Below, in pieces: positions 17,489 through 25,662 of a stretch of DNA of 64,000 nt. Each line of letters begins with the position of its first letter. Position 1 is the first letter of the stretch. The translations under genes and the position numbers were made by a program. Location: the NCBI RefSeq assembly GCF_050870875.2, contig NZ_CP194041.2, positions 2,914,001-2,978,000 of the forward strand, written 5' to 3'. The notes beneath the pieces were generated by a model that was not told where the DNA came from, did not search any database, and saw only the letters and a program-made list of their open reading frames with translations. The stretch is from Agarivorans sp050870875. Its GTDB lineage: Bacteria; Pseudomonadota; Gammaproteobacteria; Enterobacterales; Celerinatantimonadaceae.

Positions 17489-18219
17489 ATGCTTCCTACA
17501 ACACTTCATATGACAATTCCCATTAACACTAAATCCAGCAGCTAATAGGCATCAAACCGTTAGCAATAGCTCTGGTATTAAGACAGGCGTATCGAAACAA
17601 CTTCTGGGGCTAGTATTATTTTACTTCAGCGATGAGGTATGACTTTGTTACGATAACTTTTAATCGAGTTTAGCTTGAACCACGATAGATAATAACATCG
17701 TGATTTAAGCACCTAACGAACCCGTTCTGCGCAAATCATCACTGTATTAAGCAAAACGAATAGCGAAAATCACCTGGAAATTTCAGCTGGAAGTGTAGAG
17801 GAAAATTAGCACACTTGGCTTTTTAAAAGAGAAATTGCTTCGGTAGACTTGACGGCCTTACAAGGTCTCACATGACCCGAACTCGGAATACTGAGCCCGT
17901 GAAGCGTGATAACCAGCAAATTCTATTCGTTATTTTTGTCATCCGTGTATTTAAAGCCGACGCCAGATCAGTTGATAGAAAACAAGCTTGGGTTGAAAAG
18001 AATTTAGCTCAAAATAAAACGAACCCGTTGTTCCAAGGCAATCACCGTAAAATAGCTTAAGGTCTGAGCGACGATAACTGATAATGAGACCAATCATGAC
18101 TAAAGATATGAAAGGTCTCGAGCCTCAACTGATTACGTAGTATGAGCTACTACATATGAGCCAGCGTGACGCTCCGCCTCTAAAATGGAACGCCTTAAAT
18201 TGCAAAACAACGGTATCGC
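17489..18219. other. 730-base stretch without a confident gene
   Basis: It contains one 62-codon plus-strand frame (17872-18060) with no ribosome binding site or family likeness, a small hairpin CACGAT...ATCGTG (about 17681-17702) and three copies of AAGGTCT in loose order. It may be remnant DNA from an old deletion or decayed gene. Nothing firm can be assigned. Confidence 0.5.
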
Positions 18220-19848
18220 TTAACCACTGACCTTGAACCGGTTCATTTGCTGGCTTAACAAATTCGCTAATTCTAATGCGGAGTGGGCGTCTGCTTGTGA
18301 CTCCGTCGAGTTTTCTAAGTTTAGTTTAGTTTTATCTGCTAATTCTGTGAGGTTACGGTTAATATCTTCGGTCACATGGCTCTGCTGCTCTGTCGATGCA
18401 GCTGTAGAAGCAGATACCTCTGACACCTTAGACGTTGACTCAAGGATTTGCGTTAATGCTTGCTGGGTTTGTCCAGCAAGTTCAACCGTACCTTCAGCGT
18501 CAACCGCGCCCTTATTAATTGCCTCAACGGCTTGAGTTACGCCACTTTGCAAGGCTTCTATCATTTTTTGAATATCTTCAGTGGATTGTTGCGTTTTACT
18601 CGCCAAGCTTCTGACTTCGTCAGCGACCACCGCAAAACCTCTTCCTTGTTCTCCCGCACGCGCAGCCTCAATCGCGGCATTCAGTGCCAACAGGTTAGTT
18701 TGCTCGGCAATTCCACGGATAACATCCAGTACCGAAGCAATACGATCAGAATCCTTGGAAAGAAGCTCAACCACATTAGCTGCGTCTTGAACAGATGTTG
18801 ACAATAAGGTGATATGTTCAACAGATTGTTGAGTAATATTTTGTCCCTGAACTGTTTGCGCATTAACCGTGTTAATTTCCTCCGCGGTGTGGCCCGCATT
18901 ACTGGCCACCTCTCTGATGGCAGCGGCCATTTCTGTTACTGCCGTTGCAATCATTTCCACCGACTGGTTTTGCTCCAAACTCACTTCTGCTGTTTGCTGT
19001 GATTTATCATTTAGGCTGCTAATCGATGAACTTAAATCATTGGCCTGTGCTCTCACTGAACTGATCAATCTATCTAACAATTCGACAAATTGATTAAAAC
19101 TATTCGCTAATCCCGCGATTTCATCGCGGCCTTTAACCTCCAATCGCTGCGTCAAATCGCCCTCGCCTTGAGAGATATCCCGAATTCTTGATGTCACCAC
19201 ATTAATCGCGTCAACTAACATTTTAGGGCCAAAATAGGCTAGTAATACCGCCAAAATAACAGAAGAAATCCCCACAAAGCTCAATACATTCATGTTTGTA
19301 TCTACAGCAACGTCCGAAGCTTGATTAATATCATCAGCAATCGCTTCAGCGGCTTCGGTCGCAACATTGTATAATTCCCGCAAATTTTGAAAATGCTCAT
19401 AACTGGCTTTCTGACTTAGAGCTTCCGCATCAGCCAGCTGATTTGCTTTCAGCAATGAGAAGACTTGCGAGCTAGTTTGCTTCCAAAGCTTATACCTTTG
19501 GTCAAAATTCTGAAGCCCTTGATTCGCCTGAGGATAATCAGCTAATAAAGCTTGAAATTTGTGCATTCTATCTTCGGCTTGTTGCGCGTTTTCATTAAAA
19601 TCATCTAAATATTGAGCAAGCTGATCACTTGACTTCATTGCTTCGAGTTCAGCTACCCGAGCCTGATATAGATCCCGATCAGCGTTAAGTACCGAAGACA
19701 TAGCCGGGAGAATCTTTCCACCAAGAGCATCTAAACTTTCAGAAGTTTTTACACCCATATTCATACCAATTAGCCCAACAACAACCAGTAAAATGGCATT
19801 CACCACAAACACTAATGAGTATTTAAACCTTAAGCTTCCAAAATTCAT
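18220..19848 (-). CDS. methyl-accepting chemotaxis protein
   Basis: The 542-residue chemoreceptor has TM1 (about 10-32), a periplasmic helical sensor of about 155 residues of the four-helix-bundle (4HB/TarH-like) type, TM2 (about 188-208), a HAMP domain (about 209-262, ending LEVKGRDEIAGLANSFN) and a cytoplasmic signalling domain with the hairpin tip NLLALNAAIEAARAGEQGRGFAVVADEVRSLA. There is no C-terminal CheR-binding pentapeptide. It is monocistronic. The N-terminal 175 residues are closely matched by the short protein at 22301-22840, and the 6-phospho-beta-glucosidase gene lies between them. The ligand is unknown. Confidence 0.95.
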   Translation of the reverse strand: MNFGSLRFKYSLVFVVNAILLVVVGLIGMNMGVKTSESLDALGGKILPAMSSVLNADRDLYQARVAELEAMKSSDQLAQYLDDFNENAQQAEDRMHKFQALLADYPQANQGLQNFDQRYKLWKQTSSQVFSLLKANQLADAEALSQKASYEHFQNLRELYNVATEAAEAIADDINQASDVAVDTNMNVLSFVGISSVILAVLLAYFGPKMLVDAINVVTSRIRDISQGEGDLTQRLEVKGRDEIAGLANSFNQFVELLDRLISSVRAQANDLSSSISSLNDKSQQTAEVSLEQNQSVEMIATAVTEMAAAIREVASNAGHTAEEINTVNAQTVQGQNITQQSVEHITLLSTSVQDAANVVELLSKDSDRIASVLDVIRGIAEQTNLLALNAAIEAARAGEQGRGFAVVADEVRSLASKTQQSTEDIQKMIEALQSGVTQAVEAINKGAVDAEGTVELAGQTQQALTQILESTSKVSEVSASTAASTEQQSHVTEDINRNLTELADKTKLNLENSTESQADAHSALELANLLSQQMNRFKVSG

Positions 19849-20704
19849 TTCATTACCCCTTATCCACTCTCTTCCCTAATCTATGCTGAATAATATTTAT
19901 TATTTTTTAACAAGATTATGATTAAAAGATTTAACTATCATCACATCCAACATCATAAGATAAAATTTGACGCCCACGCCTTACCCTCATTAAACCCTCG
20001 CTAGTCTACTTCTAAGCATATGGTCATTTTTTAACAGATAAAAAGATGGATAAAATGTAGCTAACTAAATTATAGGCAATAACAAAAAGCTAGGATAAAA
20101 AGATAGTTTGATATCAGGATAGTTATCCATGAAAATCATGTGAAAAACCAAAATTTATGTTTAAATCCCTTTATTTTCAACAAACTAGCCCCCTGTATTG
20201 TTTGATTAGTTATTTTCAAAATAAACGGCTTAATTCACATTTTTTATTTAAAATAATTAGCATAATTCACTTCAAAACAATGAAGGTTATCCTTTGCATC
20301 ATTTTAAAAATTAATTTTAGATGTCAAAATTTTAGGTAGAGAACAAACTCAGCAATAATCATATTTATCTACAATTGAAATCATCAAAAGAGTTAAGGGA
20401 ATTAACAGAGTTAATCAAGACATTTACAACTAAAGAAACCTTTCCTTCCGCCAATAAAACACAACAACCAAGACCTTTTTTACTCGGCGCATGCTAGCTA
20501 TCAAAGCGCTTCCGTCACCTATACAAAAATCGAAGAGCCTATTTGTGCTTCTCTTTAATTTGTAACGATTATCCGCAAAACCATTCATTAGCCAATCTAA
20601 TCCATAAGGCGTTTAAATTAGGTTGTACCACTATTTGTTTATTTTTAAATTAGCGTATCTTATCCAGCATTCATGCATACCACCATTTAAGTAGGGAGAG
20701 AACC
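19849..20704. other. AT-rich intergenic region between the chemoreceptor and bglA
   Basis: About 855 bases separate two divergent genes. A 60-codon plus frame (20157-20339) is very AT-rich with no start signal and is rejected. The region must hold both promoters. The only motif that stands out is the palindrome at 20504-20511. Confidence 0.5.
20504..20511. promoter_or_regulatory. LacI-family-like palindrome upstream of bglA
   Basis: AAGCGCTT, within AAAGCGCTTCC, resembles the central core of many LacI/GalR-family operators. It lies about 195 bases before the bglA start. With so short a match this is only a suggestion. Confidence 0.22.
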
Positions 20705-22111
20705 ATGGCTTTTCGTTTTCCTGATACATTTCTATGGGGCGGAGCAACCGCAGCTAATCAAATTGAAGGCGCCTATAACGCCGATGGCAAAGGACTGTCA
20801 ACATCAGACATCCAACCGTATGGCACCTTTGGTGAATTAAAGCCTCGAGTTGAGGGGGACTTCAACATAAAAGACAACGCCATTGATTTTTATCATCGCT
20901 ATCCCGAAGACATCGCATTGTTTGCCGAGCTTGGTTTCAGCTGTTTTCGCTTATCCATAGCCTGGAGTCGGATCTTCCCCAAAGGCGACGAACTAGAGCC
21001 AAACCTGCAGGGGCTCGAATACTATGACAAAATTTTTGATGAATTAGAAAAACACAACATCACTCCACTGGTAACCCTCTCCCATTATGAAATGCCTTTA
21101 CATCTCGCTCAGCATTATCAGGGCTGGACCAACCGAAAACTCATTGAGTTCTTTGAACGTTATGCAAGCACTGTTTTCTCTCGATATGGTGATCGGGTTA
21201 AACATTGGCTAACCTTCAATGAAATTAATATCACGCTACATGAACCTTTCACTGGAGCCGGCATTCCGCGAGGAACAGATCCACAAAACCTTTATCAGGG
21301 GATCCACCATCAACTGGTCGCCAGCGCAAAAGCCGTGAAAGCCTGCCATCAACTGGTCCCCAATGGAAAAATTGGCAATATGATGTTAGGCGCAATTCAA
21401 TACCCGCTCACCAGCCATCCAGATGATATCTTCGAAGCCTTACAACAAAATCGAGAATGGTTATTTTTTGGCGATGTCCAAAGCCGTGGTTATTACCCAA
21501 GCTACATTTGGCGAAAATTCAAACAAATGGGCGTAAAGCTAGACATAACCGAAGCTGATAAAGAAGCCTTAACTGAGACCATTGATTTCATTTCCTTTAG
21601 CTACTACATGACGGGATGTGTCAGTGTTCATCAAAGTGATATGGCCTTTACTGATGAAGATATACTCAAAATGGGCTGCAATCCTTATTTGGAATCTTCA
21701 GACTGGGGTTGGCAAATTGACCCCAAAGGGCTCCGCATCGTGCTAAACCTCCTCTATGACCGCTATCAAAAACCTCTATTCATTGTCGAAAATGGACTTG
21801 GCGCAGTTGATACGGTCAATGAAAATGGACAGATAGAAGACGACTATCGAATAGACTACTTAAACGACCACCTATATCAGGTGGGTGAAGCCTTACAGGA
21901 CGGCGTGGAGATCATGGGTTACACCAGCTGGGCTCCAATTGACTTGGTGAGTGCCTCAACCGCACAAATGTCTAAACGTTATGGTTATATCTATGTCGAT
22001 AGTGATGACCAAGGGCAAGGGAGTCTATTGAGAAAGCGCAAAAAAAGTTTCTTTTGGTATCAAGATGTAATCCAATCGAAAGGAGAAAACCTTACTCCCC
22101 CAACAAAATAA
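20705..22111 (+). CDS. bglA: 6-phospho-beta-glucosidase (GH1)
   Basis: The 468-residue cytosolic enzyme is a glycoside hydrolase of family 1. Seen: FLWGGATAANQIEGAY at the start, acid/base Glu in TFNEIN (about 172), nucleophile Glu in FIVENGLG (about 361) and WAPIDLVSASTAQMSKRYGYIYV near 415-440. The Ser, Lys and Tyr of that last segment are the phosphate-binding trio of 6-phospho-beta-glucosidases, so the substrate is probably a PTS-imported beta-glucoside-6-phosphate such as cellobiose-6-phosphate or salicin-6-phosphate. No beta-glucoside PTS is next to it, unlike in bgl/asc operons. The ATG follows GGGAGAG. A terminator follows. Confidence 0.92.
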   Translation: MAFRFPDTFLWGGATAANQIEGAYNADGKGLSTSDIQPYGTFGELKPRVEGDFNIKDNAIDFYHRYPEDIALFAELGFSCFRLSIAWSRIFPKGDELEPNLQGLEYYDKIFDELEKHNITPLVTLSHYEMPLHLAQHYQGWTNRKLIEFFERYASTVFSRYGDRVKHWLTFNEINITLHEPFTGAGIPRGTDPQNLYQGIHHQLVASAKAVKACHQLVPNGKIGNMMLGAIQYPLTSHPDDIFEALQQNREWLFFGDVQSRGYYPSYIWRKFKQMGVKLDITEADKEALTETIDFISFSYYMTGCVSVHQSDMAFTDEDILKMGCNPYLESSDWGWQIDPKGLRIVLNLLYDRYQKPLFIVENGLGAVDTVNENGQIEDDYRIDYLNDHLYQVGEALQDGVEIMGYTSWAPIDLVSASTAQMSKRYGYIYVDSDDQGQGSLLRKRKKSFFWYQDVIQSKGENLTPPTK

Positions 22112-22160
22112 CAAGCAAATCATCGCTTCAATGTGAGTCGCACTCACCATCACTCTATAT

Positions 22161-22196
22161 AAACGACGCCAGATAATTATGACGTCGTTTTTTTTA
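22161..22196 (+). terminator. intrinsic terminator of bglA
   Basis: AAACGACG and CGTCGTTT form the stem around a 13-base loop, and the 3' arm runs into eight or more T. It lies about 50 bases after the bglA stop. Confidence 0.82.
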
Positions 22197-22300
22197 TTCA
22201 CTGACTTGAGAAGCAGCATTCAGCAAACCAGTGACATCACAGCCGAAGGACCTCTGCCGCTCAAGAGCTAAGTTTTCCCCAAGCACACTGTTCCAGCAGC

Positions 22301-22840
22301 CTAATCTTTAAGGGTCAAATCAGCATTTAATTGTTCTGCGGACTCTCCCGCCAAATTGTACAATTCGCGTAACTCAATGAAGTTTTGATAGCCTCGATTC
22401 AGACTCAATTGCTCAGCCTTTGTTGATTGACCTGAATCCAACAAGTAAAATACCTCCGAACTACTTTGTTGCCAACGCGCGAAGTACGTTTCAAAAACCT
22501 CCAATCCTTGTAAAACTTCAGGAAAATCTCTTAGCAATATCAAAAAATTCAGCATTCCTTGTTTCGCTTGTTGGGCATGCTGATGATGAATATCCACATA
22601 ATGTTGCTGCTGAGTACTTGCTAATGAAATCGCTTCTAACTCTGCCGTTCTCGCTTGATAAAGATGTCGATCAGCATTTAAGATCTCCTGCATCGCTGGT
22701 AGCAATTTGGCCTCAAGTACATCTATCGACTTGCTATACCGAACGCCGATATGACTGAGGATTAACAACACCATGCTCACAAGCAAAACGTTGATCACCA
22801 AAACTAATCCATACTTGAATTTTTTAGCGTCTAAATCCAT
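22301..22840 (-). CDS. sensor-only chemoreceptor-like protein (truncated paralogue)
   Basis: The 179-residue protein aligns without large gaps to the first 175 residues of the chemoreceptor at 18220-19848: same TM1 (about 8-30), the ILNADRHLYQARTAELEAI segment (ILNADRDLYQARVAELEA in the partner, with V for I at the start), and FIELRELYNLAGESAEQLNADL near the end. It stops just before TM2, so it has no HAMP or signalling domain. The stop is clean and the downstream 100 bases show no chemoreceptor sequence. It is either a gene remnant or a membrane-tethered periplasmic sensor domain that might pair with the full receptor. Codon pattern and open frame suggest it is still expressed or only recently cut. 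Confidence 0.7.
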   Translation of the reverse strand: MDLDAKKFKYGLVLVINVLLVSMVLLILSHIGVRYSKSIDVLEAKLLPAMQEILNADRHLYQARTAELEAISLASTQQQHYVDIHHQHAQQAKQGMLNFLILLRDFPEVLQGLEVFETYFARWQQSSSEVFYLLDSGQSTKAEQLSLNRGYQNFIELRELYNLAGESAEQLNADLTLKD

Positions 22841-22991
22841 ACGGTGCAGCTCCTCTCATATTTGATAAGCCAAGTCGCGTCAACAGATAAGCTGAAGGGG
22901 GCCTATCCAGCTTGAGTTCGGTTGTTAAACGATAGCTAAATTTATCAAAAATAGACTCAAAACATTGAACCTTATCCTTATTGTCAACATA

Positions 22992-24677
22992 CTAAGCTGG
23001 TGGTCGCCTTAGTTCCGCAACTAAACTCTGAACCGATTCAGGCGCATCCTGCGTACAATGATGCACCAAGAAAGCCACCGCAAAATTACTTAGCATTCCC
23101 AGTGCGCCAATTCCCTCTGGTGAGATCCCAAACCACCAGTACTCTGGAACATTAGCCGTCGGCTCAATAAATTTGAAGTAACTAATATAAGTAAGCGTCA
23201 AACTCATCCCAACCAACATACCGCTCAACGCACCCAGCCGATTCATCTTCTTAGAAAATATCCCCATAACCATAGCTGGAAAAATAGAACAGGCAGCTAA
23301 ACCAAACGCATAAGCAATAACCTCTGCAACCAAAGCTGGTGGATTAACACCCAAATATCCAGCGGTTAAAATTGCCGCGCAAACACTCATTCGCGCCCAC
23401 TTGAGCTCTTGCTTATCAGTTAAATCAGGTTTGATTATGTGTTTGCCGAGATCATGAGCAATGCTACTTGCAATAACCAGTAATAAACCTGCAGCAGTTG
23501 ACAAAGAAGCTGCCAAACCTCCCGCAGCTACCAAGGCGATAACCCAATTGGGCAAACTCGCCAGCTCTGGGGAGGCTAATACCACCATATCTTGATTAAG
23601 ATAAACTTCATTGCGCTCATCACCACTATAGAATAAATGCTCGTCACCATTAACGTCCTGCCATTCAACAAGCCCCGTTTGCAGCCAGTTATTCAACCAC
23701 TGTGGTTCTTGCGAAACCTCAAGTTGCAGCGGCTTCTGGGGATTAATCGACTCGATGATATTTAACCTGGCAAAAGCAGCTACAGCGGGGATTGCAGTGT
23801 AAAGCAGCGCAATGAAAACCAGGGTATATCCCACAGATGAACGGACTTTTTTGACCCCAGAAACGGTAAAAAAACGGGTAATTATATGCGGTAAACCAGC
23901 AGTCCCCATCATTAAGGCCAGTGTAACAAAACCAATATCGATCAATGATTTATGACCACTGGTAAACGAAGCAAGACCGAGTTCAAGGGATAAAATATCT
24001 AGCCTATCCAGAACATACTGTTCTGGTTGTCCAAGTAAGTGGCTACCTAAACCCATTTGCGGTAGATACTGGCCAGTTAAACTAAATGAGGTGAGAAATG
24101 CGGGGACTAAAAAAGCAAAAATAAGTAAGCAGTACTGAGCAACTTGAGTATAAGTCACCCCTCGCATGCCTCCCCATACGGTGTAGATAAACATAATCAC
24201 CATCCCGAGCAACACGCCAAGATTCATGTTTACATCTAAAAACCGAGAAAACACCAGACCAATACCCCGCATCTGTCCCGCGATATAGATAAATGAAATA
24301 AACACAATACAGATAACCGCCACCAGCCGAGCTATACGCGAGTAATAACGTTCGGCGATGAAATCCGCGATCGTTATTTTTGCAAATAGCCGTAGGTAGG
24401 GCACTAAACAGAGCGCTAATATGACATAGCCACCGGTCCACCCCATCAAATAAATACCGCCATCATAACCAGCAATAGAGATGAGCCCAGCCAAGGATAA
24501 AAACGAAGCCGCAGACATCCAACTGGCCGCCGTAGCAATACCATTAGTGACCGGATGAACCTGCGCACCAGCGAGGAAAAACTCGCGCGTCGTATTGGCC
24601 TTAGTCCAAATAGCAATGATCATATAAGAGGTAAAACTACAGCCTATAAATATAAAGACCCAAGTTTGAATACTCAT
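22992..24677 (-). CDS. sodium:solute symporter (SSS family), orphan large subunit
   Basis: The membrane transporter (561 residues, about 13 membrane helices) is of the SSS family, in the branch annotated VC_2705/acetate-permease-like. Seen: GIATAASWMSAASFLSLAGLI, YLMGWTGGYVILALCLVPYL, FIAERYYSRIARLVAVIC and WVIALVAAGGLAASLSTAAGLLLVIASSI. It is a clear paralogue of the symporter at 36235-37971, to which it aligns along its length. That copy has a DUF4212 small subunit just upstream; here none is found before the ATG, only a region with a structured RNA. Substrate unknown, likely a small organic acid such as acetate, by family. Confidence 0.9.
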   Translation of the reverse strand: MSIQTWVFIFIGCSFTSYMIIAIWTKANTTREFFLAGAQVHPVTNGIATAASWMSAASFLSLAGLISIAGYDGGIYLMGWTGGYVILALCLVPYLRLFAKITIADFIAERYYSRIARLVAVICIVFISFIYIAGQMRGIGLVFSRFLDVNMNLGVLLGMVIMFIYTVWGGMRGVTYTQVAQYCLLIFAFLVPAFLTSFSLTGQYLPQMGLGSHLLGQPEQYVLDRLDILSLELGLASFTSGHKSLIDIGFVTLALMMGTAGLPHIITRFFTVSGVKKVRSSVGYTLVFIALLYTAIPAVAAFARLNIIESINPQKPLQLEVSQEPQWLNNWLQTGLVEWQDVNGDEHLFYSGDERNEVYLNQDMVVLASPELASLPNWVIALVAAGGLAASLSTAAGLLLVIASSIAHDLGKHIIKPDLTDKQELKWARMSVCAAILTAGYLGVNPPALVAEVIAYAFGLAACSIFPAMVMGIFSKKMNRLGALSGMLVGMSLTLTYISYFKFIEPTANVPEYWWFGISPEGIGALGMLSNFAVAFLVHHCTQDAPESVQSLVAELRRPPA

Positions 24678-25014
24678 TTTCGCCCAACAAGCCGTGTTCT
24701 ACACGATGATTTTAAATTGGCAAACATGGTTTGATGTCTCACCAATAAAACACGGCATTCGTTAATAATTTGTTAAAAAATAGAGCTTAATCGAAGGCTT
24801 GAAACTTAGACTTTGGTATATTGTAGCTTAGCTTGCCCCATAGACCGCACAACTTGGAATAACAAAAAACACAACTCATTGTTTTTTATATCCAATTTAT
24901 AAAATATAAGCTAACTAATTCTTTAGTCTAAATGCTTACTTCAACGGTTAATATTGGAGCGCCGCAATGCTTAGAGAAAGGTAAACTACATTTTCTTCTA
25001 TTTATTTAAGGCAT

Positions 25015-25040
25015 AAAAAAAGCTCTCGCAAAGCAAGAGC
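25015..25040 (-). terminator. intrinsic terminator of the small RNA
   Basis: On the minus strand GCTCTTGC-TTT-GCGAGAGC forms an 8-bp stem (one G-U pair) followed by seven T. No protein gene lies upstream on this strand, so it must end a non-coding transcript. Confidence 0.8.
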
Positions 25041-25130
25041 GAATGGAAACGTGCTTTTTGTAAACCTTCAACACTACTCCCCTCGATGCAGTGCTCGCCG
25101 ACCAAAGCTGGAAGGTTTAAGCCACCCCCT
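25015..25130 (-). ncRNA. probable small structured RNA or leader with intrinsic terminator
   Basis: Read on the minus strand, a G-rich 5' end (AGGGGGTGG) is followed by a closing helix of TAAACCTTC with GAAGGTTTA (25119-25111 with 25069-25061). Inside it an arm pairs GCACT with AGTGT. Then comes a terminator of an 8-bp stem (GCTCTTGC/GCGAGAGC, loop TTT) and seven T. A -10/-35 pair lies just upstream. Length would be about 110 nt. I recognise no known riboswitch or sRNA family. It may be a free small RNA, or a leader that ends transcription about 340 bases before the symporter ATG at 24677. Confidence 0.55.
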
Positions 25131-25131
25131 A

Positions 25132-25159
25132 AAAATAACATAGCAAACGCTCATGGCAA
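25132..25159 (-). promoter_or_regulatory. sigma70-like promoter of the small RNA
   Basis: On the minus strand TTGCCA (25159-25154) and TATTTT (25137-25132) are 16 bases apart. Start of transcription would fall in the G-run near 25125. Confidence 0.45.
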
Positions 25160-25573
25160 CATTTTATTTACAATAATTTAACGTTATTTGAGCTATATAA
25201 CATCGTGACTAAGTGAATCACCCGATCGATTTCATTGTTCACAGCGTATAAAACGTCAGTGAAAGGCACACATGAACTTGTCAAGAAAACGATGAAATTG
25301 TTGGTTTAAATTTAGTACAAGGTTTCTCTGGTTCAATCATATATGCAACATCATCCAGTAATATACCTTGCAACACACAAACAATAGGACTTAAATATCG
25401 GTTAAATCTTACGCTGTTAGTCGCCGTTGCTTCACCAGCGATGACATCAATAATGGCCGATTAGCTGGACTGTTTTTCATCTTCGTATGGTCTTAGCAGC
25501 AAACCTTGGTGCATTGAAACATCAGCGATTTGTTACAAAAAAATGCTTATTTTTTATTAATTTATTTTTGTCA

Positions 25574-25582
25574 TGGTATAAA
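25574..25582 (+). promoter_or_regulatory. candidate extended -10 promoter of yeaG
   Basis: TGGTATAAA is an extended -10 element (TGN plus TATAAA) about 80 bases before the yeaG ATG. No good -35 is seen, which would suit either an extended -10 or a stationary-phase (sigmaS) promoter. In E. coli yeaGH is stress-induced. Confidence 0.35.
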
Positions 25583-25662
25583 CTTACTTTAACGCTTCAT
25601 CAAATTTATTGTTTCTAAATACTATCTGTTATCAAGATAGCTTGTTTTAGGGGGCCTAGGCT

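Larger units (their letters stand above)
24678..25662. other. 985-base non-coding region holding a structured RNA
   Basis: No convincing open frame on either strand. It separates the leftward symporter gene from the rightward yeaG operon. It contains the probable small RNA and terminator at 25015-25130 with its promoter, a candidate extended -10 for yeaG at 25574-25582, and a small hairpin in the yeaG leader (25622-25640, CTATCT/AGATAG). Confidence 0.6.

Noticed and set aside
17872..18060. 62-codon plus-strand frame after fruA
   Set aside because: No start signal or homology; composition like the surrounding non-coding DNA.
20157..20339. 60-codon AT-rich frame upstream of bglA
   Set aside because: Low-complexity Phe/Ile/Lys-rich translation from AT-rich DNA, no start signal.
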